A stretch of DNA of 64,000 nucleotides from the NCBI RefSeq assembly GCF_003335045.1, contig NZ_QOZG01000001.1, forward strand, positions 124,001-188,000, given 5' to 3'. This DNA is from Paramesorhizobium salinisoli. GTDB lineage: Bacteria > Pseudomonadota > Alphaproteobacteria > Rhizobiales > Rhizobiaceae. The notes below the pieces were generated by a model. The model searched no databases and was not told where the DNA came from. It saw only the letters and a program-made list of their open reading frames with translations. Shown piece after piece: positions 35,601 to 44,428 of this stretch; positions within the stretch are counted from its first letter, which is position 1; every line of letters begins with the position of its first letter. The translations under genes were made by a program, and so were the position numbers.

Positions 35601-36499
35601 GTCGAGCCGGAAAAAATCGTCTGCAACACCACCGCGCCGCGCTTTTCCAGAACCGTCGGCTGGCGCGCCGCCCCCGGTGCGGAAACGGCGAAGCCCGTGG
35701 CGTTCAGCACTACATCGGGAGAAAGCTCGGAGAATATCCCATCGAGCGTCGCCACGGAAACCGGGTCCTTGAGGCTGGAGACGAACACCGGTAGCGGGTT
35801 CAATCCCTGTGCCGCCAGCGCGTCGATCAGCGCCTCCACGCCCTTCGTTTGCCCGCTCTGAACAAGGGCGCGGTAGAAGCAAATTGCAACGACAGCGCCG
35901 TTGTCATCCCCCTCTGTCCTGCCGGACCGCACTTCCTCCAACGACACCACGCCCCGTCCCGGCCACCAGATACCAGCCTTGAGCAAGGGCGACGCCTCCG
36001 CTGGCTTCTCCCCAGCCCCCAGCAGCGCCGCGCAATATTCGAGAAAGCCGCGCGCATTCTGCGTGCCGCCCTCAATGAGATAATGCCACAGCGCATCGCG
36101 GTCTTCCGCAGCAACGGTCGAAAACCGGTGCAGCCCGGCATCCGGCTTGTCGTCGCCCGGCAGCACGGCAAGCATGACACCGTGATTGATAGCGCAGGCG
36201 TGCAACGCCTCCAGCCCATAGGGCCAATAGCTCTCGCCGCCGATGACCCGCACGACGATGAGCCGTGCGTACCGCGCGGTACGCTCGATATAGGTATCGA
36301 CCGACATCGGATGGGCAAGCGCCATGATGCTAGCGAGCCGCAATGTCGCCCCGCCCGCGAATGCCGCATGGGCCGCAGCTAAGCTCGCCAGTTCCGTATC
36401 CGCTGCCGAAAGGAACAGGATATCGCCCGGCGACTGGCCGAGATCGACAGCCTCGCCGCCCTCGGCGATGGTTCCTTTTTGGGCTAGAAGAAGATGCAT
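32633..36499 (-). CDS. cobN: Cobaltochelatase subunit CobN
   Basis: A 1288-residue protein, slightly longer than the usual 1250-1275. It is the large subunit of the aerobic cobaltochelatase that inserts Co into hydrogenobyrinic acid a,c-diamide together with CobS and CobT, which are not in this window. Family segments include HMGKHGNLEWLPGKALALSE, FIVNDPGEGTQAKRRSAAVI and GTSNMRTGGDDIAQALALIG. A stretch near two-thirds of the way ([19 protein letters not shown], then TAEGGE) is the translation of a palindromic repeat inserted in frame (34189-34257). Confidence 0.96.
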   Translation of the reverse strand: MHLLLAQKGTIAEGGEAVDLGQSPGDILFLSAADTELASLAAAHAAFAGGATLRLASIMALAHPMSVDTYIERTARYARLIVVRVIGGESYWPYGLEALHACAINHGVMLAVLPGDDKPDAGLHRFSTVAAEDRDALWHYLIEGGTQNARGFLEYCAALLGAGEKPAEASPLLKAGIWWPGRGVVSLEEVRSGRTEGDDNGAVVAICFYRALVQSGQTKGVEALIDALAAQGLNPLPVFVSSLKDPVSVATLDGIFSELSPDVVLNATGFAVSAPGAARQPTVLEKRGAVVLQTIFSGSTEEAWEASPQGLSARDLAMNVALPEVDGRVLSRAVSFKSARHYDETVEANIVTHEPRADRVAFVAELAARWARLRRKPVGERRVAVIMANYPNRDGRLGNGVGLDTPAGTLEALSVMKQAGYPVADLPGDGDALIGYLMAGPTNAAPGASEHGREIRETLSLNQYKHFLEKLPIKIQEEIAARWGAPEADPFFLDATRGFALPLARFGETLVGIQPARGYNIDPKESYHSPDLVPPHGYLAFYAYLREAFGADAIVHMGKHGNLEWLPGKALALSENCYPEAVFGAVPHIYPFIVNDPGEGTQAKRRSAAVIIDHLTPPLTRAESYGPLKDLEALVDEYYEAAGVDPRRLRRLKGQILDLVRDIGLDHDAGIHEHDGEDLALQKLDAYLCDLKEMQIRDGLHVFGQSPEGRLLTDLLVALARVPRGTGAEAASLQRVIAADAGLSCAATPPSGLPAISPTRGEMPGTAEGGETFDPLDCDMATPWTGPKPEILQSVSPDPWRITGDTVERIELLAAKFVAGEVECPEGWQATRAVLDGIASHLRPAVEACGPAETGALLTALDGRFVAPGPSGAPTRGRPDVLPTGRNFFSIDTRAVPTPAAWDLGKKSAELLITRFTQDHGEWPTSFGLTAWGTSNMRTGGDDIAQALALIGVKPVWDMASRRVTGYEILPMALLGRPRVDVTLRISGFFRDAFPDQIALFDRAVRAVGALAEDEADNPIAARMRGEEVRLKTEGEDEKSARRKAGYRVFGSKPGAYGAGLQALMDEKGWQDRGDLAEAWLVWGGYAYGADDEGSAERGLLEERLKSVEAVVQNQDNREHDLLDSDDYYQFEGGMAAAVEHLTTKRPTIYHNDHSRPERPVIRTLEEEISRVVRARVVNPKWIAGVMRHGYKGASEMAATVDYLFAFAATTGAVANHHFEAVYQAFIADGHVHDFLAEKNPAALAEMGEKLIEAIDRGLWAPRSNSARFDLAEIANTDKMIQGAMPNG
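34189..34257 (-). repeat. Palindromic repeat R3, in frame inside cobN
   Basis: A half-size copy of the repeat family: arms CACCCCCCTCTG and CAGAGGGGGGTG enclose the inner hairpin CATCTCCCC / GGGGAGATG. Its length is 69 bases, exactly 23 codons, and the cobN frame stays open through it. Other copies in the window are intergenic. Confidence 0.85.
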
Positions 36500-36534
36500 T
36501 TATGCTTCTCTTTCAGATGCCGTTGCCATGTCGA

Positions 36535-36694
36535 ACCACCCCCTCTGCCCTGCCGGGCATCTCCCCCACAAGGGGGGAGATCGGCCTTCATAGACGTTCT
36601 TACCAATCGCAAGCGTTGGAAAGTAAGCGACAAGGGATACGTCAGCCAATCTCCCCCCTTGTGGGGGAGATGCCCGGCAGGGCAGAGGGGGGTG
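36535..36694. repeat. Palindromic repeat R4
   Basis: A 160-base bipartite element between cobW and cobN with ends CCACCCCCTCTGCCCTGCCGGGCATCTCCC and the near complement. Its central part (CGGCCTTCATAGACG..., ACCAATCGCAAGCGTTGGA) is also like that of R5. It fills most of the 222-base gap, which otherwise shows nothing. Confidence 0.85.
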
Positions 36695-36721
36695 AGATCC
36701 ACAAGCATATACTTCACCTAC

Positions 36722-37771
36722 TTAGGCCGCAGACTTCACCGCAGTCTCAATCGCGCCTGCATCGATATCATGCAGCCCGATCACCACCAGCCGCGAGGCG
36801 CGCGGCTCATCCGCCTGCCAGGCGCGGTCGAAATAATGCTCGATGCGGGTGCCGACCGCCTGCACCACGAGGCGCATCGGTTTGCCGGGCACATCGATGA
36901 AGCCCTTGAGACGCAAAATGTCATGCCCGGCGATCACGCCCTTCAGCTTCTCGACAAAGCTCTTCGGCTCCGAAACCGGCCCAAGACCAACGACGAAGCT
37001 TTCGAACTCATCATGGTCGTGCTCCTCGCCCGCCTCATGCTCCAGTTCGTGATGCGACTTGCGGTTGGCTATATCGCCCTCCGTGCCCACGCCCAAGCCC
37101 AGCAGCAGTTCGGCGCCTAGCTTGCCGAAGCTCGCCGGCACCATGTTCGGAACGCGGGCGACGCGGGCGGCCACATCCTCGCGCACTTTTTCAAGCTGCA
37201 CGAGATCGATCAGATCGGCCTTGTTGAGCACGATCAGATCGGCGGCGCGAATCTGGTCCTCGTAAAGTTCCTCCAGCGGGCTGTCATGGTCGAGCGCATC
37301 GTCTTCCGCGCGCTGCGCATCCACCTTGTCGTGGTCGTCGGCAAAGCGGCCCTCCGCAACGGCGGCTGCGTCGATGACCGTGATGACGCCATCGACCGTC
37401 ACCTGCGTCTTGATCTCCGGCCAGTTAAAGGCGGCGACCAGCGGCTGCGGCAAGGCGAGGCCTGACGTCTCGATGATGATATGGTCCGGCCGCTCAGCGC
37501 GCTCGAGAAGCTTGGTCATGGTCGGGATGAAATCATCGGCCACCGTGCAGCAGATGCAGCCATTGTTCAGCTCGATCACATCCTCTTCGCGGCATGTTTC
37601 GATGCCGCAGCCCTTCAATATGCCGCCATCGACGCCCAGATCGCCGAACTCGTTGATAACAAGCGCGATGCGCTTGCCATTGGCGTTCTCCAGCAGATGA
37701 CGGATCATCGTGGTCTTGCCCGACCCCAGAAAGCCGGTGATGACCGTTGCCGGTATCTTTTGTCCCTGCAT
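36722..37771 (-). CDS. cobW: CobW GTPase, cobalt chaperone candidate
   Basis: A 349-residue G3E GTPase with P-loop GFLGSGKTT at residues 13-21, the metal-binding CICC motif at 72-75, and LNKADLID for guanine specificity. A His/Glu-rich loop (HHELEHEAGEEHDHDE) likely binds metal. A CobW C-terminal domain follows. CobW is thought to supply Co to the CobNST chelatase. ATG 37771 has GGAGGGAA upstream. It is cotranscribed with cobP, 18 bases apart. Confidence 0.95.
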   Translation of the reverse strand: MQGQKIPATVITGFLGSGKTTMIRHLLENANGKRIALVINEFGDLGVDGGILKGCGIETCREEDVIELNNGCICCTVADDFIPTMTKLLERAERPDHIIIETSGLALPQPLVAAFNWPEIKTQVTVDGVITVIDAAAVAEGRFADDHDKVDAQRAEDDALDHDSPLEELYEDQIRAADLIVLNKADLIDLVQLEKVREDVAARVARVPNMVPASFGKLGAELLLGLGVGTEGDIANRKSHHELEHEAGEEHDHDEFESFVVGLGPVSEPKSFVEKLKGVIAGHDILRLKGFIDVPGKPMRLVVQAVGTRIEHYFDRAWQADEPRASRLVVIGLHDIDAGAIETAVKSAA

Positions 37772-37789
37772 CTTTCCCTCCATGGGAAC

Positions 37790-38305
37790 CTATCCCTTCA
37801 TCTTGAGCGGCAGTCCGGCCGCTATGAAATAAACGTCGTTGACCGCGGCGGCCACGGCCTGGTTGAGCCGCCCGGCATGGTCGCGAAATTCCCGCGCCAT
37901 GCGGTTATCAGGCACAATGCCAAGCCCTACTTCGTTCGAAACGAACATGACCGTGCCCGCCAATCCTGGGATCGCCAAGGCAAGCCGCGCGGTCTCCGCC
38001 GCGATGTCGCGCTCAGCCATCATCAGATTGGTGAGCCAAAGCGTCAGGCAATCGACCAGAACAGCACGACCCTCGCGCGCATGGGTCACGAGTGCGCCGA
38101 CCAAATCAAGCGGCTCCTCGATTGTCATCCACATCGAACCGCGGCGCTCCTTATGCTCCACGATCCGCTCAATCATCTCGTCGTCATAGGCCTGCCCCGT
38201 TGCGATATAGACCGCTTCGAGACCCGACTGCTCGGCAAGCCGCTCGGCAAAGACAGATTTGCCGGAGCGCGCGCCGCCAAGGACGAGTGCGGTTTTTGCC
38301 TGCAC
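37790..38305 (-). CDS. cobP: Adenosylcobinamide kinase/guanylyltransferase CobP
   Basis: A 171-residue CobU/CobP protein with P-loop LGGARSGKS at residues 9-17 and [12 protein letters not shown]. It also carries [13 protein letters not shown] and [22 protein letters not shown]. It phosphorylates adenosylcobinamide and adds GMP, preparing the nucleotide-loop steps. It lies between cobW and a palindromic repeat. Confidence 0.95.
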   Translation of the reverse strand: MQAKTALVLGGARSGKSVFAERLAEQSGLEAVYIATGQAYDDEMIERIVEHKERRGSMWMTIEEPLDLVGALVTHAREGRAVLVDCLTLWLTNLMMAERDIAAETARLALAIPGLAGTVMFVSNEVGLGIVPDNRMAREFRDHAGRLNQAVAAAVNDVYFIAAGLPLKMKG

Positions 38306-38336
38306 TGTTAAAGCCTTTTGTTCTTGAATGGAAACG

Positions 38337-38512
38337 CCGGCGGGACAGCGCCCCCCTCTGGCTTGCCAGCCATCTCCCCTGCGAGGGGGGAGATCAGGCC
38401 TTCATGAGCGCCCGGCACCAATCGCAAACGTTGCAGAGTGAAGGCTGAGAGCACTGTCAGCCGATCTCCCCCCATGCGGGGGAGATGTCCGGCAGGACAG
38501 AGGGGGGCGCCT
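38337..38512. repeat. Palindromic repeat R5
   Basis: A 175-base bipartite element between cbtA and cobP with ends CGGGACAGCGCCCCCCTCTGGC and GACAGAGGGGGGCGCC. Internal hairpins ATCTCCCC / GGGGGGAGAT occur in each half. The centre contains CACCAATCGCAAACGTTGCAGAG, close to that of R4. Confidence 0.85.
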
Positions 38513-38537
38513 CGCGATTCCATCAAAACAGAAACCT

Positions 38538-39248
38538 CTACCCTTCGATTTCCGAAGCCGCATATCGCTGCAACATCCAGCCAAGCGCCAGCCCGAGCAC
38601 CGTCCACATGAAGAGGTTGGTCGCCAGCGATGCCACCGCGTATTCCGAGGCGAGAACCGCCGGAACGGGCGATGAAATGTCCTCAGCCTTCGGCGCGCCA
38701 TAAAGATGCGGCGCGACAATTGCGGCAAGGCCGATTACCTTCGCCCACATCTCCCGCCTGAACACGATCAGATAAAGCCCGATCGCCGAGAGCAGCACCG
38801 TCGCCACCCACCAGATTTGCCGCTCGCCAAGATCGGCGGCGGGCATGGCAGGCAATTCCGGTGCAAGACCCAAAGATGGCGCGAAGGCGAAGACGAAGAA
38901 GCCCGCGAGCCCCCAATAGATGCCGTTGCGCGCCGTGATCCGCCTGCCGATGAGCAGCGCCGCGCCGCCAAGCGCCAGCGCAAACCCGGCGCCCGCCACG
39001 AGATTGGCGAGGATCGTATTGCCAAGACGGCCAAAGGGCAGTTCATGCCCCGCCGCACCTTCGTGCGCATCAGCCGGTCCATGGGCGTGGGCGGCATCAC
39101 CTGCGCCATGATCATGACCGCCCGCCGCATCCTCAAAGGTTTCGGCATGGATAATGAGTGGCACGGTGCGCAGATACATTGCCGGCGTCACAAGGATGCC
39201 CGCGAGAAGACCGGCTACGAGAGTAGCCAGCAGATATTTGACAAGCAT
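38538..39248 (-). CDS. cbtA: Cobalt transporter subunit CbtA
   Basis: A 236-residue membrane protein with about six helices. After the first helix comes a His-rich periplasmic-type loop (GGHDHGAGDAAHAHG, HEGAAGHE) likely to bind cobalt. CbtA with CbtB forms a predicted cobalt uptake system controlled by B12. It follows cbtB by 24 bases and belongs to the transcript that begins at the cobalamin riboswitch. Confidence 0.92.
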   Translation of the reverse strand: MLVKYLLATLVAGLLAGILVTPAMYLRTVPLIIHAETFEDAAGGHDHGAGDAAHAHGPADAHEGAAGHELPFGRLGNTILANLVAGAGFALALGGAALLIGRRITARNGIYWGLAGFFVFAFAPSLGLAPELPAMPAADLGERQIWWVATVLLSAIGLYLIVFRREMWAKVIGLAAIVAPHLYGAPKAEDISSPVPAVLASEYAVASLATNLFMWTVLGLALGWMLQRYAASEIEG

Positions 39249-39272
39249 GACAGTCTCCTTAGGCGCCGGGCC

Positions 39273-39467
39273 TTAATGGCAAGGGAAGCCGTAGGAGTGG
39301 CGCGTGTCATGCGCCGAATCATGCAGCGCGTCGGAATGAGCGAGACCGACGCCATAAATCAGGAAAGCGCCGAGAAACAGCGAGACGACAGCCGTTGTCA
39401 GGCGTGTTGCAAGCGGCAAGGTCAGCGATTGATCAAACGATTGGGAAAATTCGGTACGTGCAGCCAT
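39273..39467 (-). CDS. cbtB: Cobalt transporter subunit CbtB
   Basis: A 64-residue protein with one hydrophobic helix (LATRLTTAVVSLFLGAFLIYG). Its His-rich tail (HSDALHDSAHDTRHSYGFPCH) is typical of CbtB and probably binds cobalt. GGAGGTT precedes the ATG. It is the first gene after the cobalamin riboswitch. Confidence 0.92.
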   Translation of the reverse strand: MAARTEFSQSFDQSLTLPLATRLTTAVVSLFLGAFLIYGVGLAHSDALHDSAHDTRHSYGFPCH

Positions 39468-39528
39468 GACAACCTCCGTGCGGGCAGCAGGGGAAAACTC
39501 CCCATGGGGTAGCGGGCATCATTGCCCT

Positions 39529-39848
39529 ATACGTCCGGCAGGTCTCCTGGCTCGCGGGTCGCAGGATCAATGCCGCCTTCCCGGTTTCCCAGTGGCTGCC
39601 CCAGGTTTCCCACTGCATAATTCCTTAAATCGGAATCGATTTAAGGATAAAATTATGCAGTATTTCAACCTGTTAGAGCGCCCTTTGCGCGTTCAATCGG
39701 ACGCGCGGCGCTCTAAGGCGATGGCATGAACCCTATCCGCTCTACAGTCGCGGGGTCGGCTGCGATAGGAACGCCCTGAATGGGTCCGTCCGTCGCATTC
39801 CCTTTTAATCCCCCAAGGCTTCTCGCGCCTTCGGGAACCAAACGTATG
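39529..39848 (-). promoter_or_regulatory. Cobalamin riboswitch upstream of cbtBA
   Basis: Read on the minus strand, the conserved B12-riboswitch parts appear in order: GGTTCCC, GGGGGATTAAAAGGGAAT, GCAGCCGACCCCGCGACTGTA, then GCAGCCACTGGG, CCGGGAAGGCGG and finally GCGAGCCAGGAGACCTGCC. The ends can pair as P1 (ATACGT at 39842-39847 with ACGTAT at 39529-39534). Between CTGTAGAGCGG and CAGCCACTG, where a variable arm is expected, lies an extra palindromic repeat of about 105 bases. The switch should reduce cbtBA (and probably cobP-cobW-cobN-cobO) expression when adenosylcobalamin is plentiful. Confidence 0.9.
39612..39716 (-). repeat. Double palindrome inserted in the riboswitch variable arm
   Basis: Two neighbouring palindromes. 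The first is ACTGCATAATTCCTTAAATCG with CGATTTAAGGATAAAATTATGCAGT (39612-39661), a relative of the copy at 4954. The second is TTAGAGCGCC...GCGCG with CGCGCGGCGCTCTAA (39673-39716). Both fold back on themselves, so the riboswitch core could still form around them. Confidence 0.75.
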
Positions 39849-39899
39849 CCGGCACAGTATGATTTATGACGATTGGCGTCAACGTGCAGAAAGGCAGGA

Positions 39900-41357
39900 T
39901 CAGCCTGCGCCGAGATTAAACAAGGCGTCCACATCGAGACAGGCGGCAAGCTCATTCGCCACGTCGTCCAGCGCCTGCTCCACCTGCGTGCGATAGGAGA
40001 TCGTGCCGCCGGAAACGCCGAGCGAATGGAGAAACTTCGCCCGGAACGCATCCGAGCTGAAAAGCCCGTGCAGATAGGTGCCGAACACCCGGCCATCGGG
40101 CGATACCGCGCCGTCGGGAATGCCGTTCAGGATGACGGCGGGCCGTGAACAGTCCGGGCCGCCTGTACGCCCCAGATGGATTTCATATCCTTCGAGCGGA
40201 ACATCGAAAACCGCGGAACGCGCCGTCGAGTTGCGCACCGTCTTTTCCGGCGCCATCACCGTCTCGATATCAAGGAGCCCCAGCCCCTCGATGTCGCGTA
40301 TATCACCCTCGATCCCATCGGGATCGCGCACCATGCGCCCCAGCATCTGATAGCCGCCGCAAATGCCGATCACATGGCCGCCACGCCGCAGATGCATGTG
40401 CAAATCGCGATCCCAGCCATTTTCACGAAAACGCTTGAGATCGCCGATCGTCGATTTCGAACCGGGAATCACCACCAGACCGGAATCGGCGGGAAGCGGC
40501 TCGCCGCTCCTGACCATGACGACTTCCAACTGCGGTTCGGCCTTCAGGGGATCCAGATCGTCGAAATTGGCAATGCGGTCGAGCACCGGAACGGCCACCT
40601 TCAGCGCTCTGCCCTCACCCTTGGCCAGCCGCTCCAGCACCACCGAATCCTCCGCCGGCAGGCGTGCGGCGGCCTTCAGCCACGGCACTACGCCGAAGGA
40701 GCGCCAGCCGGTAAAACCTGTGATCGCAGCAAGGCCATCGTCGAAAAGCGAGATATCGCCGCGGAACTTGTTGATGAGATAACCGGTAATCATCTGCCGG
40801 TCTTCTTCGGAAAGGATCGCATGAGTGCCGACGATGGAGGCAATGACGCCGCCACGGTCGATATCGCCGACCAGCACTACCGGCACACGCGCCCGCGTTG
40901 CAAAGCCCATATTGGCGATGTCGCCGGCGCGCAGATTGATTTCAGCCGGCGAACCGGCCCCCTCGACGATGACGAGATCGGCCCCTGCCCGCACCTCTTC
41001 CCACGACTGCATCACCGCATCCATCAGTTGCGGTTTGAGACGCTGGTACTCGCGGCCCTTCGCCTGACCGACAACTCTGCCCTGGACGACGATCTGGCTT
41101 CCGGTTTCCGATTGCGGCTTGAGCAGCACCGGGTTCATGTGCACCGAGGACGGCACCCCGCAGGCGAGCGCCTGCAGCCATTGCGCCCGTCCGATCTCGC
41201 CGCCGTCGTCGCTGACGGCGGCATTGTTCGACATGTTCTGCGGCTTGAACGGGCGGACCTTCAGCCCGCGATGCCGCGCCAGCCGGCACAGCCCGGCGAC
41301 CAGCACCGTCTTGCCGACATCCGAACCCGTTCCCTGCAGCATGATGGCGCGCGTCAT
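39900..41357 (-). CDS. cobQ: Adenosylcobyric acid synthase CobQ
   Basis: A 485-residue glutamine amidotransferase: an N-terminal ATPase ([20 protein letters not shown] and [13 protein letters not shown]) and a C-terminal glutaminase with nucleophile Cys in [12 protein letters not shown] and a late GTYLHGLF. It amidates four carboxylates of adenosylcobyrinic acid diamide. It lies just upstream of the riboswitch on the same strand. Confidence 0.96.
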   Translation of the reverse strand: MTRAIMLQGTGSDVGKTVLVAGLCRLARHRGLKVRPFKPQNMSNNAAVSDDGGEIGRAQWLQALACGVPSSVHMNPVLLKPQSETGSQIVVQGRVVGQAKGREYQRLKPQLMDAVMQSWEEVRAGADLVIVEGAGSPAEINLRAGDIANMGFATRARVPVVLVGDIDRGGVIASIVGTHAILSEEDRQMITGYLINKFRGDISLFDDGLAAITGFTGWRSFGVVPWLKAAARLPAEDSVVLERLAKGEGRALKVAVPVLDRIANFDDLDPLKAEPQLEVVMVRSGEPLPADSGLVVIPGSKSTIGDLKRFRENGWDRDLHMHLRRGGHVIGICGGYQMLGRMVRDPDGIEGDIRDIEGLGLLDIETVMAPEKTVRNSTARSAVFDVPLEGYEIHLGRTGGPDCSRPAVILNGIPDGAVSPDGRVFGTYLHGLFSSDAFRAKFLHSLGVSGGTISYRTQVEQALDDVANELAACLDVDALFNLGAG

Positions 41358-41468
41358 GTCGCTTGCCTAACGCATTCGCGTGGCCCTGCCTAGAAGCAGA
41401 TTATCGGAACGAAGCGTTTGCGCGCTGCCTGCATTGCACTAGATTAAGAGACAGAATGGGAGGAAGCC

Positions 41469-42635
41469 ATGGACGCCATCATCAATCCATCCGTCGGGCA
41501 GTTCGAACTGACCGAGGAACAGCGCGCGATCCAGGACATGGCGCGAAGCTTCGCCCTCGACCGTATCGCGCCCAATGCGCTGCAATGGGACCGCGAGCGG
41601 CATTTTCCCGCCGATGTCATCCGCGAGGTCGGACCGCTGGGCATGGGCGGCATCTATGTCGACGAAGATGTCGGCGGATCGGGCCTGCAGCGCATCGATT
41701 CGGTGCTGATCTTCGAGGCGCTCGCCGGCGCCTGCCCCGCCTTCTCCGCCTTCATCTCCATCCATAACATGGCGGCATGGATGATCGACACTTCAGGCAA
41801 TGAGGAACAGAGGCATCGTTTCCTGCCAAAACTCGTGTCGATGGAATGGCTGGCGAGCTATTGCCTGACGGAACCGGGCTCCGGCTCGGACGCCGCGGCA
41901 TTGCGCACCCGTGCGATCCGCGACGGCGACCATTATGTGCTGAACGGCTCGAAACAGTTCATTTCAGGTGCAGGCGACAGCGACATCTATGTGACGATGG
42001 TGCGTACCGGCGAGAACGGGCCAAAGGGAATTTCTGCGCTGGTCATTCACAAGGATGCGCCGGGGCTTTCCTTCGGCGCCAATGAATACAAGATGGGCTG
42101 GCACGCGCAATCCACCCGGCAGGTGATCTTCGACAATTGCCGCGTGCCCGTGGAAAATCTTCTGGGCGAGGAAGGCACCGGCTTCAGCATCGCCATGGCG
42201 GGTCTCAACGGCGGGCGTCTCAATATCGCCGCCTGCTCGCTCGGCGGCGCGCAATCCGCGCTCAACAAGGCGATAGACTATACCGCGCAGCGCAAGGCTT
42301 TCGGCCAAACCCTCAACCAGTTCCAGGCGCTTCAGTTCAAGCTTGCAGACATGGAGACGGAACTGTCAGCCGCAAGGCTCCTGCTCTATGCGGCGGCGAC
42401 GAAGCTCGACCGCAAGACGCAGGACGCCGGCAAATGGTCGGCCATGGCCAAGCGCTACGTCACCGATGTCGGCTTTTCCGTCGCCAATGACGCGCTGCAG
42501 CTTTTCGGCGGCTACGGCTATCTCCACGATTACGGCGTGGAAAAACTGGTGCGCGACCTGCGCGTCCACCAGATCCTCGAAGGCACCAACGAAATCATGC
42601 GCGTCATCATCGCCCGCCAGATGATTGGCCGCTGA
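41469..42635 (+). CDS. Acyl-CoA dehydrogenase, isobutyryl-CoA type
   Basis: A 388-residue FAD-dependent acyl-CoA dehydrogenase with YCLTEPGSGSDAA, the FAD-contacting QLFGGYGYL and a catalytic Glu in ILEGTNEIMRV. The pairing with 3-hydroxyisobutyrate dehydrogenase 28 bases downstream points to isobutyryl-CoA as substrate in valine breakdown. GGGAGGA precedes the ATG. Confidence 0.92.
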   Translation: MDAIINPSVGQFELTEEQRAIQDMARSFALDRIAPNALQWDRERHFPADVIREVGPLGMGGIYVDEDVGGSGLQRIDSVLIFEALAGACPAFSAFISIHNMAAWMIDTSGNEEQRHRFLPKLVSMEWLASYCLTEPGSGSDAAALRTRAIRDGDHYVLNGSKQFISGAGDSDIYVTMVRTGENGPKGISALVIHKDAPGLSFGANEYKMGWHAQSTRQVIFDNCRVPVENLLGEEGTGFSIAMAGLNGGRLNIAACSLGGAQSALNKAIDYTAQRKAFGQTLNQFQALQFKLADMETELSAARLLLYAAATKLDRKTQDAGKWSAMAKRYVTDVGFSVANDALQLFGGYGYLHDYGVEKLVRDLRVHQILEGTNEIMRVIIARQMIGR

Positions 42636-42663
42636 TCGCATCTATATCCAGGGAGAACAGAGC

Positions 42664-43590
42664 ATGGCCACCATCGCATTCATCGGCCTCGGCAATATGG
42701 GAAACCCCATGGCGGCCAATCTGGCCAAGGCGGGACATTGCGTGCAGGGTTTCGATCTCCTGCCGGAAAACCTGAAGATAGCCACCGAAAGCGGCGTCAT
42801 GGTCATGGCCAACGCCACCGCTGCCATCAATGGCGCCGAAATCGTCATCACCATGCTGCCGGCTGGCAGGCATGTTGTCTCGGTCTATGAGGATATCGCG
42901 CCAAAGGCACAAAAGGATTCACTTTTCATCGATTCCTCGACCATCGACGTCGATTCCGCGCGCAAGGCCCACGAGATCGCCAGGCGGCATGGCCTGCTGT
43001 CGGTCGATGCGCCCGTATCCGGTGGCGTAGGCGGAGCCGCAGCGGGCACCCTCACCTTCATGGCCGGCGGCTCCACCGAAGCCTTTGCCAAGGCCGAACC
43101 GATCCTGCAGCCGATGGCCGGTCGCATCGTTCACTGCGGCGAAGCAGGCAGCGGCCAGGCGGCGAAGATCTGCAACAACATGATCCTCGGCATTTCGATG
43201 ATTGGCGTCTCGGAAGCCTTCGTGCTCGCCGAAAAGCTCGGTTTGTCGCATCAGGCGCTTTTCGATGTCGCCTCCACCTCCTCCGGCCAGTGCTGGTCGC
43301 TTAACACCTATTGCCCGGTTCCCGGTCCAGTACCGGCCTCGCCCGCCAACCGGGGCTACACGCCGGGCTTCGCAGCCGCGCTGATGCTCAAGGATCTGAA
43401 ACTGGCACAGGAAGCCGCGCAGGCAGCGAATGCCTCAACGCCGCTCGGCGCCCACGCCGCCCAGATCTATAACATGTTCAACGCGCATGGGCATGGCGGC
43501 GACGATTTCTCGGCAATCGTCAATTTCCTGCGTGGAGATTTGCCCGAAACAGCGACCGATGCAAAAATCCAAAAAAATGACCGGATTTAG
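42664..43590 (+). CDS. mmsB: 3-Hydroxyisobutyrate dehydrogenase
   Basis: A 308-residue beta-hydroxyacid dehydrogenase with NAD motif IAFIGLGNMGNPMAANLAK at the N-terminus, substrate motif DAPVSGGVGGAAAG and catalytic Lys in GSGQAAKICNN. It oxidises 3-hydroxyisobutyrate to methylmalonate semialdehyde. ATG 42664 follows GGGAG by 8 bases; the frame is open further upstream. It forms a valine-catabolic pair with the acyl-CoA dehydrogenase. Confidence 0.95.
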   Translation: MATIAFIGLGNMGNPMAANLAKAGHCVQGFDLLPENLKIATESGVMVMANATAAINGAEIVITMLPAGRHVVSVYEDIAPKAQKDSLFIDSSTIDVDSARKAHEIARRHGLLSVDAPVSGGVGGAAAGTLTFMAGGSTEAFAKAEPILQPMAGRIVHCGEAGSGQAAKICNNMILGISMIGVSEAFVLAEKLGLSHQALFDVASTSSGQCWSLNTYCPVPGPVPASPANRGYTPGFAAALMLKDLKLAQEAAQAANASTPLGAHAAQIYNMFNAHGHGGDDFSAIVNFLRGDLPETATDAKIQKNDRI

Positions 43591-44428
43591 ATTTGCTTAA
43601 GCTCTTGCTAACTCAACGGTAACGATGTGGCGCTAGAAAGGGAGCCGAGACGGAACGACACCGCCTCACCGCTCCGGATCAGGTACTGCGTACCGGAGTT
43701 GTTATTCCCGCTGTCGTAGTGTGTTTTAGCGGGAGCGCCATGCGTAATTTGGCAAAGCCGTGCTTTCTCTTCGGGGCAGCACGGTTTTTGCCGTTGCAGG
43801 CTTTTCAGCCCGCCGAACCTCTCCAGACGACCGACATGCGCGAGAACAGCGATCTGGCGCGATTGCGATCATCGCGATCGGCGCGCTTTTCGGTTGCATT
43901 CCAGGAAATGTGGACGCTATTATTTCGATTGAAAATGTAAAGCATTGCCGTGTTGCTCCGGGGATCTTCATTACAGCGCCGTGCGGTCTTCAGGACGCAC
44001 GAAGGACGCCGTAAGCTGCGTTGATATTGCAATGCGTCAATTCCTTTTCCGCAGCTTCCGTAAAGCCGTCAAATCCTGTCGTTTTTAAGCTATGATGCCG
44101 CAAATGCGCGCAGGTCGGCGCCGCAGATTTATGCACATTGCCTAAAAGCGCCTCTTCGCACTTGCAGCAACCCGATTAGGACGTCTTGGCCCCTTTTTCC
44201 GTCTGCGAGGGCCAATTCTTCCCAAAAGAAGTTGGGTGGCGGGGTTGAAGACAGGAATTAAACGTGCGAACCAAAGGGCATGTCGCTATCCGGACACCAA
44301 TCGTCGCCAATAAAAGGCTAATTTGCCTAGCGAGAAGGTTGCATGGACATGGGAAAAAAAGGTCGGCTGGTCGCGCAGTACGCTGGCAGACAGAAAAAAT
44401 CTTGGTACTGTTGGGAATGGGAGAACAC
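43591..44428. other. Long untranslated region before choX
   Basis: There is no convincing gene in these 838 bases. Two adjacent stem-loops lie at 43672-43698 (CTCCGG / CCGGAG, with a nested GGTAC / GTACC) and 43707-43733 (CCCGCT / AGCGGG). They could be the mmsB transcript end or part of a small RNA. Short frames at 43719-44014 lack ribosome sites and family features. The stretch 44030-44280 is comparatively AT-rich and is the likely choX promoter region. Confidence 0.45.

Noticed and set aside
43719-44014. Short frames upstream of choX
   Set aside because: No ribosome site, no hydrophobic or domain pattern, and overlapping frames on both strands of similar length.
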